Source of the DNA: Providencia rettgeri
GTDB taxonomy: Bacteria; Pseudomonadota; Gammaproteobacteria; Enterobacterales; Enterobacteriaceae
Assembly: GCA_900455085.1 (NCBI GenBank)
Contig: UGTZ01000001.1
Location: forward strand, 2,572,501 to 2,636,500
Length of the DNA stretch: 64,000 nucleotides
Direction of reading: 5' to 3'
In this document: piece by piece, positions 36,267 to 45,712 of the stretch
Position numbering within the stretch: the first letter of the stretch is position 1
How the letters are laid out: each line of letters starts with the position of its first letter
Position numbers and translations under genes: made by a program
The notes under the pieces: model-generated
What the model was told of the DNA's origin: nothing
The model's database searches: none
The model's input: the letters and a program-made list of their open reading frames with translations, nothing else

Positions 36267-37494
36267 ATGTCGAATACTGTGAAAAAAAATTCCCCTGGAT
36301 TTATGGTGTACCTTGCAGGACTTAGCATGCTGGGGTTTTTAGCCATTGATATGTATTTACCTGCATTTGGTGCTATGCAAGACACCCTGCATACATCCGA
36401 AGGCGCGATCAGTGCTTCTCTCAGTATCTTTTTAGCTGGTTTTGCCTTTGCTCAGCTATTATGGGGGCCATTATCAGACAAACTTGGCCGTAAGCCTGTT
36501 CTCATTGTGGGCTTAACTATTTTCATTTTAAGTAGCTTAGCTATTTATTGGGTGGAAACCGCAACACAGCTATTAACACTACGTTTTTTACAGGCGGTTG
36601 GAGTCTGCTCCGCGGCTGTTTTATGGCAAGCACTAGTTATCGACCGCTATGATGAAGCAAATACCCAAAAAGTTTTTGCTTCTATTATGCCGCTAGTCGC
36701 GCTATCCCCTGCTTTAGCGCCATTATTAGGTGCATGGGTTCTTGAGCACCAAACATGGGAAGCAATTTTCCTGATCCTAATGGCGGTGGGTATATTACTT
36801 TTATTACCAACGCTCTTTTTGAAAAATGTTTCAGTTAAAACAATAACTGATGACAACCAATCACAAGCTAAGATTTCTTTCTCAAACTTACTCAGTTCCC
36901 CTGTTTTCAGCGGCAACGTACTAATTTTATGCATCCTGTAGTGCCGGCTTCTTCGCTTGGTTAACAGGTTCTCCCTTTATTTTACGCAATATGGGCTTCA
37001 ATCCTGCTGATATCGGTTTGAGTTATATTCCACAAACTCTAGCCTTCATTATTGGTGGATATGGCTGCCGTATTTTATTAGCAAAAATCCGAGCAGAAAC
37101 AATATTTCCATTGTTACTTCTTGGTTACGCGTTAAGCATGTCCATTTTATTTATCATGGCTATCTATACCACACCATCATTAACCATGATCTTGATCCCA
37201 TTCTGCTTTATGGCAGCAATGAATGGAGCCTCTTACCCAATTGCAGTATCTAAAGCACTAAATACTTTTCCTAGTGCGAGCGGTAAAGCAGCTGCCTTAC
37301 AAAATGCCTTACAATTAGGGCTATGTTTTTTAGCAAGCCTACTTGTTTCTACCTTGACCTTCGACCCATTGTTGGCAACAACCGGAGTCATGGCAGTCAC
37401 AATTATCCCAATGGCCATTGGCTATTTTATGCAACGTTGTGCCAGCAAAAATAATCAAGCTCTTAAGCAAGTCGATTGCCAAGCGAATTCATAA
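36267..37494 (+). pseudogene. punC: Purine nucleoside MFS transporter PunC, frameshifted in this assembly
   Basis: A 12-helix Bcr/CflA-type MFS transporter (YdhC). The first part reaches GNVLILCIL and stops at 36941; the second part resumes in another frame as CSAGFFAWLTGSPF through to 37494. Removing one C from the CC at 36935-36936 restores a single 408-residue protein collinear with E. coli YdhC. The conserved MFS loop GPLSDKLGRKPVL lies between helices 2 and 3. The defect is probably a sequencing error. Confidence 0.92.
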
Positions 37495-37515
37495 AGTGTA
37501 GTTTACTGAATCAAT

Positions 37516-37543
37516 CATGCCGAGTCTTATCGGCATGGTTTTT
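37516..37543 (+). terminator. Terminator of punC
   Basis: Perfect arms CATGCCGA and TCGGCATG followed by GTTTTTATTTT. Confidence 0.9.
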
Positions 37544-37804
37544 ATTTTAGTGAATTCAAGAAAACCTTCCTTCAGTCTATAGCACTTGTGAGGATACAGT
37601 AATACTCATTAAGTATTTTGCTATATAACCCATTATTCTTAACTCGCAAAACCTAATATTTCTCATCAATATTCTTTATTCAAAGCGGATTTCACTAAAA
37701 AATAAGGCTTTTATTTTGTCATCTACTAAGATATAGATATTTCTTGGTTAATTTTCTTGTTAAAAAACGTTATCATTGCGACATTAAATAATGAGTGCTC
37801 AAGA

Positions 37805-38563
37805 ATGATGTTAAAACAGTATTATCCACCAGATGAATTAAAATCCTTTGTTAGTTCTATTTTGATAATCAAAGAGTTCACAGAGGCTATTAAAATTTTC
37901 CCTGGAACTGGTGCTGAAATCTGGGTTTCATCAGATGCTTTTTGCATGACAACTGAGAGTGACTCAGTCGCAGACTCATACCAACTTATTATTCCTAGGG
38001 TTAATACGTTTACTGCTAGCCCCAATCATTCTAAAGTCATGGTATTACGTATTCGTCATGATGCCTTACGTTTTTTACTACCTCAAAGCACACTAAATTA
38101 TACGGATAAACCCATCGCATTGAGTGGCATATGGGAAGACCGCTGGTTTGAAGCTTTAGCTAATTCTTCATTTAAAGAGCTGTTAGAGTGTTTTAATAAG
38201 ACAAAAGCCAAGAAAAAACCTCATTTCATAGATGAAATCTTAGAGTTGCTATATCGTAACCCAACTAAAAAAATTACAGAAATTGCCGAAGAGACTGGCT
38301 TAGATGTCCGTGTCATTCAAAAAGAGTTTCTAAAAGAATACGGTATTACGCCAAAAAGGTACCAGATCAATTGTCGCTTAGAACATGTTTTAAAAAGTAT
38401 GGTAGTAGAACAAGACACCTACCGTTGGTTTGAAACAGGCTATTATGATCAATCCCACTTTTACCGTGATTTTAAAAGATACTTTACTATGACGCCGTCG
38501 GCATTTTTAAAATCGAGTTATTCGCTTTTTTACAATACAAAAACTAAGTACCCATTAAGATAG
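37805..38563 (+). CDS. AraC-family transcriptional regulator
   Basis: A 252-residue protein from ATG 37805. The C-terminal AraC-type DNA-binding domain begins around residue 150: first helix-turn-helix KKITEIAEETGLDVRVIQKE, then the typical WFETGYYDQSHFYRDFKRYF and TPSAFL. The N-terminal part resembles the DUF6597-like sensor region of YpdC/YbcM-type regulators (PPDELKSFVSSILIIKE). It is followed after 24 bp by the ABM-domain gene, so the pair is probably one operon, and the regulator may control it. The effector is unknown. The pair occupies the place of cfa in E. coli. Confidence 0.85.
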   Translation: MMLKQYYPPDELKSFVSSILIIKEFTEAIKIFPGTGAEIWVSSDAFCMTTESDSVADSYQLIIPRVNTFTASPNHSKVMVLRIRHDALRFLLPQSTLNYTDKPIALSGIWEDRWFEALANSSFKELLECFNKTKAKKKPHFIDEILELLYRNPTKKITEIAEETGLDVRVIQKEFLKEYGITPKRYQINCRLEHVLKSMVVEQDTYRWFETGYYDQSHFYRDFKRYFTMTPSAFLKSSYSLFYNTKTKYPLR

Positions 38564-38587
38564 TTCTTAATACATAAGGAGAACGGA

Positions 38588-38860
38588 ATGAGTATTGTTG
38601 TGTATGCCCAAATTACAACAGAAAGGACGGATGGGTATTTAACGAAAGAAATCGTTCGTGACTTAGCAAAACTAAGCCGCCGAGAGAAAGGATGCATTCA
38701 ATATGATCTTATGGCTAAAGAGAATGGTTACATTGTTTTCGAGGAATGGGAAGACACTCAGGCATTAGAGATGCATAAAAATAGCCCTCATTTCAGGCGA
38801 TTAGTTGAAGCAATTGAACGTGATAACGCCAGCTTTTCTGTCAATTTTAGTGAAAGATGA
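38588..38860 (+). CDS. Antibiotic biosynthesis monooxygenase (ABM) domain protein
   Basis: A 90-residue ferredoxin-fold dimer type protein. Typical ABM features are the first strand SIVVYAQIT, the central GCIQYDLMAKENG, and FEEWEDTQALEMHKNSPHF (YgiN-like quinone-related fold). A strong AAGGAG lies six bases before the ATG. It is likely co-transcribed with the AraC regulator. The substrate cannot be told from the sequence; YgiN-type proteins act on quinols. Confidence 0.85.
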   Translation: MSIVVYAQITTERTDGYLTKEIVRDLAKLSRREKGCIQYDLMAKENGYIVFEEWEDTQALEMHKNSPHFRRLVEAIERDNASFSVNFSER

Positions 38861-38975
38861 TCTATTAATAATGAAAGCTAGAGCTAGTTGTCATTTTTGA
38901 GAATTTTAATCATCTTTATTTAATAGAACTTCATAACCTACATTCAAGAAACAAAGATTGAACGTGTTTCATTCA

Positions 38976-39006
38976 GGCTATAGCATAAACCATTATTGCT
39001 ATAGCC
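38976..39006. terminator. Hairpin between the ABM gene and ribE
   Basis: Perfect 10-bp arms GGCTATAGCA and TGCTATAGCC lie between convergent genes. There is no clear U-run, so termination strength is uncertain. Confidence 0.6.
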
Positions 39007-39073
39007 TACCTGACTGTTTATGCCGCTATTTATCTTTCAAGCACGAAACACGGTTATTACTTTGCATGCCTAT

Positions 39074-39739
39074 TTACTCTGTTTTTGCTGCGTCAGCCAA
39101 TTCTTCTGCTTGTTGTAATAATCTTTCTTGTTCTTTTTGATTTAAAACACGCTCAACAGTATCAACAATCGCCTGAGTTTGTGGATCTATCTCAATATTT
39201 ATTTTATCACCCAAACGTTTTTTACCTAATGTTGTTCTCTCTAATGTTTCAGGAATGAGATGCACACAAAAACGATTATTGATCACGTCACCGACAGTTA
39301 AACTAATACCATCAATCGCTACAAATCCTTTATGTAAAATGTATTTCATTAATGGTTTATCATGAATTGACAACCAAATTTGATGGTTATCTTCAGATGT
39401 GAAGATTTTACTAATTTCAGCGGTTGTCATAATATGACCAGAAACAACATGCCCACCTATTTCGTCACCGTATTTTGCGGCACGTTCGATATTAACAACA
39501 TCACCTTCTTGCAATTCCCCCAAATTAGTTAATCTCAGGGTTTCTTTAATTAGATCAAAACTGACTCTTTCGCCATCAATTTTTGTTACCGTCAAACAAC
39601 AACCATTATGCGCAACGGAGGCCCCTGTTTCTAAACCTTTCAGCAATTCTGGGGTAAACTTCATTACATGAGTTCTAAAGTTGGCTCTTTCTGTAATTTC
39701 AATAATAGGAGCAGTCGCTTGAACAATGCCTGTAAACAT
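39074..39739 (-). CDS. ribE: Riboflavin synthase (alpha chain)
   Basis: Catalyses dismutation of 6,7-dimethyl-8-ribityllumazine to riboflavin. 221 residues built of two lumazine-binding barrels: MFTGIVQATAPI..NGCCLTV (1-97) and GHVVSGHIMTTAEI..DGISLTVGDV (98-195), then the trimerisation helix. The gene is called ribC or ribE in E. coli. It is divergent from mdtK, as in E. coli. There is a GAGAAT ribosome site near the start. Confidence 0.96.
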   Translation of the reverse strand: MFTGIVQATAPIIEITERANFRTHVMKFTPELLKGLETGASVAHNGCCLTVTKIDGERVSFDLIKETLRLTNLGELQEGDVVNIERAAKYGDEIGGHVVSGHIMTTAEISKIFTSEDNHQIWLSIHDKPLMKYILHKGFVAIDGISLTVGDVINNRFCVHLIPETLERTTLGKKRLGDKINIEIDPQTQAIVDTVERVLNQKEQERLLQQAEELADAAKTE

Positions 39740-40015
39740 AATGATTCTCAGTGTAGTGGATTAATAGACTCAGTTTACATCAGAATTTTTAGAGATCTAT
39801 CCTATTTGAGTGGTAAACAACACGATAATAAACCTTATATTCAGTAATATATTAGGCTTGAAAATGCTCTTTTATAGTTTGTTACCATATCATTATTGGA
39901 ATCTATTTAGAAACGGGATAGAATGAGCGGTTTTTAATAATCAATGAGTTTTAAGTAACTCACTTATTTTTCTAATTTTTTTCCTCTTACTTGATTTTAT
40001 TACAAAGGTGTATGC

Positions 40016-41389
40016 GTGCAGAAATATTTTACAGAAGCGCGTAGCTTGTTGGCACTTGGTATTCCTATCGTTTTAGCTCAATTTTCACAAACTGCGATGG
40101 GGTTTGTGGATACAGTTATGGCTGGAAGCGTTAGTGAAATTGAGATGTCCGCAGTTGCAGTTGGTTTTTCCATCTGGCTGCCAGCTATTCTTTTTGGCCA
40201 AGGGATTTTAATGGCATTAACCCCAATCGTTGCACAAATGAATGGGTCAGGTCGTCGTAACTTAATTGGTGACCAAATTCAACAGGGCCTGTGGTTAGCG
40301 CTACTTTTAGCCTTAGGTATTATGTGCCTTCTTTATAATAGTCAGCTAATTATTAGTAATATGCCCCATATTGATAAAGAATTGGCGGATAAATCTGTCC
40401 GTTTTTTACATGCTATTATGTGGGGTGCTCCAGGCTACTTATTTTATCAAGTATATCGTAGCCAATGTGAAGGGCTTTCAAAAACCAAGCCGGGGATGGT
40501 GATTGGTTTTCTCGGCTTAATGATTAATATTCCCATTAACTATATCTTTATCTATGGTCACTTTGGTGCCCCCGCTTTAGGTGGTGTTGGTTGCGGTGTC
40601 GCCACCGCATCAGTGTATTGGGCTATGTGTCTGATGATGAGATGGTATGTGAAACGTGCTACTGCACAGCGTGATATTCGCCCTACACTCTCTTTCACAT
40701 CGCCAAATCCATTAATCTTGAAGCGAATTATTGTGTTAGGTACGCCAATTGGTCTGGCACTTTTCTTTGAAGTCACTTTATTTGCTGTCGTTGCACTGCT
40801 AGTCGCTCCATTAGGTGTTGTCGCAGTAGCCGGTCACCAAGTTGCGTTGAATTTCAGCTCCGTGATGTTTATGTTCCCATTATCATTAGGAATAGCTGCA
40901 ACCATTCGCGTAGGTTACAACTTGGGACAAAAATCAACTGAAGCTGCTAAAGTTTCATCTTATACTGGCATTGCTGTTGGCTTAATGGTTGCTTGTTTTA
41001 CCGCGGTTCTCACAGCCGTCTTCCGTGAGCCGATTGCAATGATGTATAACAAAAACCCCGAGGTGGTTGTTTTAGCAAGTAGTTTAATGTTATACGCCGC
41101 TATTTATCAGTTGTCAGACTCTGTGCAAGTTATTGGTGCGGGCATTTTACGTGGCTATAAAGATACGCGTTCTATTTTCTTTATTACCTTCACTGCATAT
41201 TGGTTACTTGGCTTACCTTCCGGCTATATCTTAGCGTTAACTGATATCATTGCACCGGCGATGGGGCCTAAAGGCTTCTGGATTGGCTTTATTATTGGTT
41301 TGAGTGCGGCTGCAATAGGAATGGCGACACGAATTATGTGGATCCATAAGCAGACCGAGGATGTTGTTTTACTTCGTTCAGCGCGCTAA
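40016..41389 (+). CDS. mdtK: MATE-family multidrug efflux protein MdtK
   Basis: A 457-residue Na+-coupled multidrug exporter (NorE/YdhE) with 12 helices in two homologous halves; MATE signatures QTAMGFVDTVMAG in helix 1 and FEVTLFAVVALLVAPLG in helix 7. The start is GTG at 40016 (QKYFTEARSLLALGIP), with AAAGGTG upstream, homologous to the E. coli MQKYISEARLL start. tRNA-Val genes follow, as in E. coli (valV/valW). Confidence 0.96.
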   Translation: MQKYFTEARSLLALGIPIVLAQFSQTAMGFVDTVMAGSVSEIEMSAVAVGFSIWLPAILFGQGILMALTPIVAQMNGSGRRNLIGDQIQQGLWLALLLALGIMCLLYNSQLIISNMPHIDKELADKSVRFLHAIMWGAPGYLFYQVYRSQCEGLSKTKPGMVIGFLGLMINIPINYIFIYGHFGAPALGGVGCGVATASVYWAMCLMMRWYVKRATAQRDIRPTLSFTSPNPLILKRIIVLGTPIGLALFFEVTLFAVVALLVAPLGVVAVAGHQVALNFSSVMFMFPLSLGIAATIRVGYNLGQKSTEAAKVSSYTGIAVGLMVACFTAVLTAVFREPIAMMYNKNPEVVVLASSLMLYAAIYQLSDSVQVIGAGILRGYKDTRSIFFITFTAYWLLGLPSGYILALTDIIAPAMGPKGFWIGFIIGLSAAAIGMATRIMWIHKQTEDVVLLRSAR

Positions 41390-41547
41390 TCGACGGTTTT
41401 TTAAGCTTTTTATTATGGGAGAAGATGTATTTCGCACCAGATAGTTTTAAATACGAGCAAACTATCACGAAAATACATTTTCCCCTTGCCAGATGAACTT
41501 CATAACGTTAATATTCATCCCCGTTGTCACCTAGATAACTTTTAGAT

Positions 41548-41624
41548 GCGTCCGTAGCTCAGTTGGTTAGAGCACCACCTTGACATGGTGGGGGTCGGTA
41601 GTTCGAGTCTACTCGGACGCACCA
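41548..41624 (+). tRNA. valV: tRNA-Val (GAC)
   Basis: 77 bases including encoded CCA. The acceptor stem GCGTCCG pairs with CGGACGC, the anticodon loop CTTGACATG carries GAC (positions about 34-36), and the T arm has GTTCGAG. First of three identical copies. Confidence 0.98.
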
Positions 41625-41654
41625 TTTCTAGTGAACACAATGTTAATTTTCAGC

Positions 41655-41731
41655 GCGTCCGTAGCTCAGTTGGTTAGAGCACCACCTTGACATGGTGGGG
41701 GTCGGTAGTTCGAGTCTACTCGGACGCACCA
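41655..41731 (+). tRNA. valW: tRNA-Val (GAC), second copy
   Basis: Identical to the first copy over all 77 bases and separated from it by 30 bases; same GAC anticodon and encoded CCA. Confidence 0.98.
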
Positions 41732-41762
41732 TTTCAAATTAACACAAATCAAGTCTCTCAGT

Positions 41763-41839
41763 GCGTCCGTAGCTCAGTTGGTTAGAGCACCACCTTGACA
41801 TGGTGGGGGTCGGTAGTTCGAGTCTACTCGGACGCACCA
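41763..41839 (+). tRNA. tRNA-Val (GAC), third copy
   Basis: Identical 77-base copy, 31 bases after the second. E. coli has two such genes at this locus; here there are three. Confidence 0.98.
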
Positions 41840-41983
41840 TTTAATTTATCTTCCTACCCCACTAAAATTTCTCTTGATTGTCTATTATTATTCCCTTATT
41901 TTGTTGCGCAACAAATTAACAGCCTAATATCAACTGAATTTTTGATCTGAACGCCTTCTTCTTTTAATTTAATAAAATTTGAT

Positions 41984-42036
41984 TTGTCTCACAGTTTTTT
42001 GTTGTCTATAATACTCACATTGGCTGAAAGGTTTCA
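41984..42036 (+). promoter_or_regulatory. pykF promoter with a Cra (FruR) site
   Basis: A -35 TTGTCT (41984-41989), 17 bp, and a perfect -10 TATAAT (42007-42012) are followed by GCTGAAAGGTTTCA (42023-42036). That matches the Cra palindrome with the core TGAAA..TTTCA and lies just past the start point, where Cra would repress, as known for pykF. Confidence 0.78.
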
Positions 42037-42257
42037 ACAGTAATAAATCAATACGTTAGCTTTAATTGAATTTGTCATCTACACTATAATAAGAATCAAA
42101 ATGTGACAAATTTAAGTGTAAAAATGCATTAAACACCAGACTGTCGCCTATTCTTATAAATGAGTTGCGCAACAAAATTTACCCTGCGCACGACTTATTA
42201 AATGTACTAAGCATCGGCGGCAATACCGATTTCCTTTATAACATTAGATAGACTGCC

Positions 42258-43670
42258 ATGAAAAAAACCAAAATTGTTTGTACTATCGGTCCAAAAACCG
42301 AATCAGAAGAAAAACTGACCCAACTCCTTGATGCAGGCATGAACGTCATGCGTCTCAATTTCTCTCACGGTGACTACGAAGAACACGGTCAACGTATCAA
42401 AAACCTTCGCGCTGTTTGTGCAAAAACAGGTAAACAAGCTGCTATTTTGCTAGATACTAAAGGGCCTGAAATCCGCACCATGAAATTGGAAGGTGGTAAC
42501 GACGTTTCTCTCGTTGCTGGCCAAACTTTTACATTTACTACCGATACCTCTGTGGTAGGTAATAAAGATAAAGTTGCGGTGACCTATGCGGGTTTAACTT
42601 CAGATTTGAAAGTTGGCAATACCGTATTAGTTGATGATGGCTTAATTGGTATGAAAGTGACTAATGTCACTGCAACTGAAGTTGTTTGTGAAGTTTTAAA
42701 TAACGGTGACCTCGGTGAGAAAAAAGGGGTTAACCTGCCAGGCGTTTCAATTGGCCTTCCAGCGTTAGCTGAAAAAGATAAAGAAGACTTAGTCTTTGGT
42801 TGCCAGCAAGGTGTTGATTTTGTTGCTGCTTCATTTATTCGTAAGCGCTCAGATGTTGAAGAAATTCGAGCTCACCTGAAAAAACACGGTGGCGAGAACA
42901 TCCAAATTATTTCTAAAATTGAAAACCAAGAAGGTTTAAATAACTTTGACGAGATTTTAGAAGCCTCTGATGGCATCATGGTCGCTCGTGGTGATTTAGG
43001 CGTTGAAATCCCAGTTGAAGAAGTTATTTTTGCACAAAAAATGATGATTGAAAAATGTGTTGCTGCACGCAAAGTCGTGATCACAGCAACCCAAATGCTT
43101 GATTCAATGATCAAAAACCCACGCCCTACTCGCGCAGAAGCGGGTGACGTTGCCAATGCTATTTTAGATGGCACTGATGCGGTTATGTTGTCTGGTGAAA
43201 GTGCTAAAGGTAAATACCCGGTAGAAGCTGTTACCATTATGGCAACTATCTGTGAGCGTACAGACCGTGTAATGCAAACTCGCATCGATAACCAAAAACC
43301 AAGCCAACGCCTACGTGTCACTGAGGCTGTATGTCGTGGTGCGGTGGAAATGTCTGAAAAATTAGATGTCCCATTAATCGTTGTTGCAACTTATGGCGGT
43401 AAATCGGCTAAGTCTGTCCGTAAGTATTTCCCTACTGCACCAATCTTAGCGTTAACTACCAATGAAGAAACTGCACGTCAGTTACTGTTAGTTAAAGGTG
43501 TGATCCCAATGATAGTTGGTGGTTTTACTTCTACAGATGACTTTTATCGTGAAGGTAAACGTGCAGCTCTAGAAAGTGGCTTAGCTGTTTCTGGTGATGC
43601 GGTTGTCATGGTCTCTGGCGCATTAGTACAAAGCGGAACAACCAATACATCTTCAGTTCACGTACTTTAA
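42258..43670 (+). CDS. pykF: Pyruvate kinase I
   Basis: Final ATP-yielding step of glycolysis, converting phosphoenolpyruvate to pyruvate, activated by fructose-1,6-bisphosphate. 470 residues, E. coli length. The active-site region is MVARGDLGVEIP and KIVCTIGPKTES at the N-terminus; ITATQMLDSMI and GTDAVMLSGESA are present. The C-terminal allosteric domain ends QSGTTNTSSVHVL. A weak ribosome site is near the start; a long leader of about 240 nt follows the promoter. Confidence 0.97.
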   Translation: MKKTKIVCTIGPKTESEEKLTQLLDAGMNVMRLNFSHGDYEEHGQRIKNLRAVCAKTGKQAAILLDTKGPEIRTMKLEGGNDVSLVAGQTFTFTTDTSVVGNKDKVAVTYAGLTSDLKVGNTVLVDDGLIGMKVTNVTATEVVCEVLNNGDLGEKKGVNLPGVSIGLPALAEKDKEDLVFGCQQGVDFVAASFIRKRSDVEEIRAHLKKHGGENIQIISKIENQEGLNNFDEILEASDGIMVARGDLGVEIPVEEVIFAQKMMIEKCVAARKVVITATQMLDSMIKNPRPTRAEAGDVANAILDGTDAVMLSGESAKGKYPVEAVTIMATICERTDRVMQTRIDNQKPSQRLRVTEAVCRGAVEMSEKLDVPLIVVATYGGKSAKSVRKYFPTAPILALTTNEETARQLLLVKGVIPMIVGGFTSTDDFYREGKRAALESGLAVSGDAVVMVSGALVQSGTTNTSSVHVL

Positions 43671-43692
43671 TTAGTCTTTAATTGTCTTCTAA

Positions 43693-43731
43693 AAGGCCGA
43701 TAGTGATTATTTTAGCTATCGGCCTTTTTAT
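43693..43731 (+). terminator. Terminator of pykF
   Basis: Perfect 11-bp arms AAGGCCGATAG and CTATCGGCCTT followed by a T-rich tail. Confidence 0.92.
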
Positions 43732-43890
43732 TTAGATTTAACATTTAGTGCTGCCTTGATGTAACTATCCCTTTATTTACTTTTCTCTAGTAAATATCTT
43801 ATTGCATTTTAAGTGTAATATCATGAACCCCACTTAAATTGGTCAAATAACAACCTTCATTGATCTTAATTTAAATTTTTCTTCTTTTTC

Positions 43891-43940
43891 CTAGTACTAA
43901 ATATAAAGTATTTCTAGCAAAACTTCATATTTAGTACTAG
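43891..43940. repeat. Long inverted repeat upstream of lpp
   Basis: Arms CTAGTACTAAATAT (43891-43904) and its exact complement (43927-43940) extend inward with two mismatches to about 20 bp around an 11-base loop. It is not followed by a U-run. It lies about 150 bp before lpp in an otherwise featureless AT-rich gap. Confidence 0.75.
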
Positions 43941-44086
43941 CATAAGACATAGTAAGTGCCATACCCTAATTTTCATTAGGTTGTTTTAAAGGGATATAGC
44001 AAGCTTTAAGATAACAAGCTTAGCTCTATTGTTTGGTGACTTGCTTTTTTATATTTTCAAGATAAATCAATCTAGAGGGTAAAATA

Positions 44087-44323
44087 ATGATTCGTACTAA
44101 AATTGTACTGGGCTCTATCGTATTAGCTTCAGCATTACTAGCGGGTTGTTCTAACAGCACTGAAGTGCAAAAACTCTCTTCAGATGTGCAAACTCTGAAT
44201 GGTAAAGTTGATCAACTGAGCAACGACGTTCAGTCTCTGCGCTCTGACGTACAGACAGCTCAAGAAGAAGCAGCACGTGCTAACCAACGTCTGGATAACC
44301 AAGTTCGTACTTACAAAAAATAA
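44087..44323 (+). CDS. lpp: Major outer membrane lipoprotein Lpp (Braun)
   Basis: A 78-residue lipoprotein with signal peptide, lipobox LAGC (Cys near 21), a trimeric coiled coil of heptads (SSDVQTLNGKVDQLSNDVQ) and a terminal lysine, Tyr-Lys-Lys, for covalent attachment to murein by L,D-transpeptidases. The adjacent ldtE encodes an enzyme of that family. Highly expressed in relatives; AGAGGGT ribosome site. Confidence 0.97.
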   Translation: MIRTKIVLGSIVLASALLAGCSNSTEVQKLSSDVQTLNGKVDQLSNDVQSLRSDVQTAQEEAARANQRLDNQVRTYKK

Positions 44324-44382
44324 GTTCGATTTGGCGATAATCTAGTCTTAAAGATCCTTCTTTGAAGCTAGTAGCATTTATG

Positions 44383-44404
44383 AGGGCCTATGAAAATAGG
44401 CCCT
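44383..44404 (+). terminator. Terminator of lpp
   Basis: Arms AGGGCCTAT and ATAGGCCCT with a short loop, then TTATTATTTTG. Confidence 0.88.
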
Positions 44405-44420
44405 TATTATTTTGTCAGGG

Positions 44421-45485
44421 TTATTGAGTTACAACAGAAGAGCGGTATTTCGCAGGTAACAAGGCCCCAACTTTACCGTCATAGATGGGTTCTGGCTGTG
44501 AAATCGAGAATGGCTCAATAGGTACTAAACCTTGGTGTTGTGTTTCATCTTCAGGGATACCATTACTCTGATCATTATTTACACGCACAGGCATACCAGA
44601 ACGCCTTGCTAGCTCTTTTTCCACTAAAGCCTTATCAATCCCTTCATTTTCTAGAAAACGCTTGAAATCGTCAGACAGCTTGATTGGCATGGTTTGTGGG
44701 TCATCACCGCTTGTTCGTGACAATGGCTGATGCACCTCAATGTAATAACTGCCATCAGTTTCTTTGGAGTATTTGACAGGCTGATCAATAACTTGGACAC
44801 GAGTTCCTTTTGGTACTGTTTTAAATAATGCTTCGATATCATCAGGACGTAAACGAATACAACCGGAGCTCACTCGCATACCAATACCAAAATCCGCATT
44901 AGTGCCGTGTATCAGATATTCACCACGCCCATACGCTAGGCGTAATGCATACAAGCCCATTGGATTTTCAGGCCCTGCTGGAACGACGGCTGGAAGAGTT
45001 ATACCTTCTTTAGCGTAATTTTTACGGATATTCGCCGTTGGTGTCCATGTAGGATCTTTAATTGACTGACTTACTGAAGTCACCATTTCAGGTGTGTCGC
45101 GACCTAACTGGCCGATACCAATAGGATAAACAATCACTTCCTCACTGTTCGCAGGGTAATAATATAAACGCAGCTCCGCCAGGTTAATCACAATTCCCGT
45201 TCTTGGTGTTGATGGTAACAACATTTGTGCTGGAATGATGAGTTCTTTACCCGCTTCAGGAAGGTACGGGTCTGTTCCTGGGTTTGCTTCAAGCATACCG
45301 AGTAGACCGATTTGGTGCTCACTTGCAATGGCCTCCAATGGTCGCCCATCATTGGGGACGATATACGTGTAATTTTCCCCGATAAGACGAGTGTTACTGT
45401 CAGGTAATGGATATTCTTTTGCTTGAGCTGGAGCCAATAAGGCGCTCATGACAAATAAACTTGCCACCGTCAAAACTCTTTTCAT
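44421..45485 (-). CDS. ldtE: L,D-transpeptidase LdtE (YnhG)
   Basis: A periplasmic YkuD-family transpeptidase that makes mDAP-mDAP crosslinks in peptidoglycan. The start at 45485 (MKRVLTVASLFVMSALLAP) gives 354 residues with a signal peptide, a LysM-like segment (about 42-90: YTYIVPNDGRPLEAIASEH), and the catalytic motif HGTNADFGIGMRVSSGCIRL with Cys. It is convergent with lpp and adjacent to the suf operon, as in E. coli, where the gene was called ynhG. Confidence 0.95.
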   Translation of the reverse strand: MKRVLTVASLFVMSALLAPAQAKEYPLPDSNTRLIGENYTYIVPNDGRPLEAIASEHQIGLLGMLEANPGTDPYLPEAGKELIIPAQMLLPSTPRTGIVINLAELRLYYYPANSEEVIVYPIGIGQLGRDTPEMVTSVSQSIKDPTWTPTANIRKNYAKEGITLPAVVPAGPENPMGLYALRLAYGRGEYLIHGTNADFGIGMRVSSGCIRLRPDDIEALFKTVPKGTRVQVIDQPVKYSKETDGSYYIEVHQPLSRTSGDDPQTMPIKLSDDFKRFLENEGIDKALVEKELARRSGMPVRVNNDQSNGIPEDETQHQGLVPIEPFSISQPEPIYDGKVGALLPAKYRSSVVTQ

Positions 45486-45686
45486 ACCTACTCCAAGGAA
45501 AATAGTGTTCTTACAATAATTCAATGATTATTGTTCATAATAGCAACTATCCTTCATATCTTTAATACTAATTAAATATTTTTATTAAGTATTAATAAGG
45601 AAGTAGTCTTTTTATGATAGCCAAATACAATCACTTTAATGGACTGGTCGAATAAAAATAATAACCAAGAAGTAAAATATAAGTAA

Positions 45687-45703
45687 GGGAGCATAACGCT
45701 CCC
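45687..45703. terminator. Hairpin after sufE
   Basis: GGGAGC and GCTCCC arms with an ATAAC loop, ten bases after the sufE stop. The U-tract is weak on the minus strand, so it may be a partial terminator of suf. Confidence 0.65.
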
Positions 45704-45712
45704 TCGGTAGGA

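Noticed and set aside
42872..43321. Antisense open frame of 149 codons inside pykF
   Set aside because: A shadow of a strongly coding gene with biased codons; no start signals.
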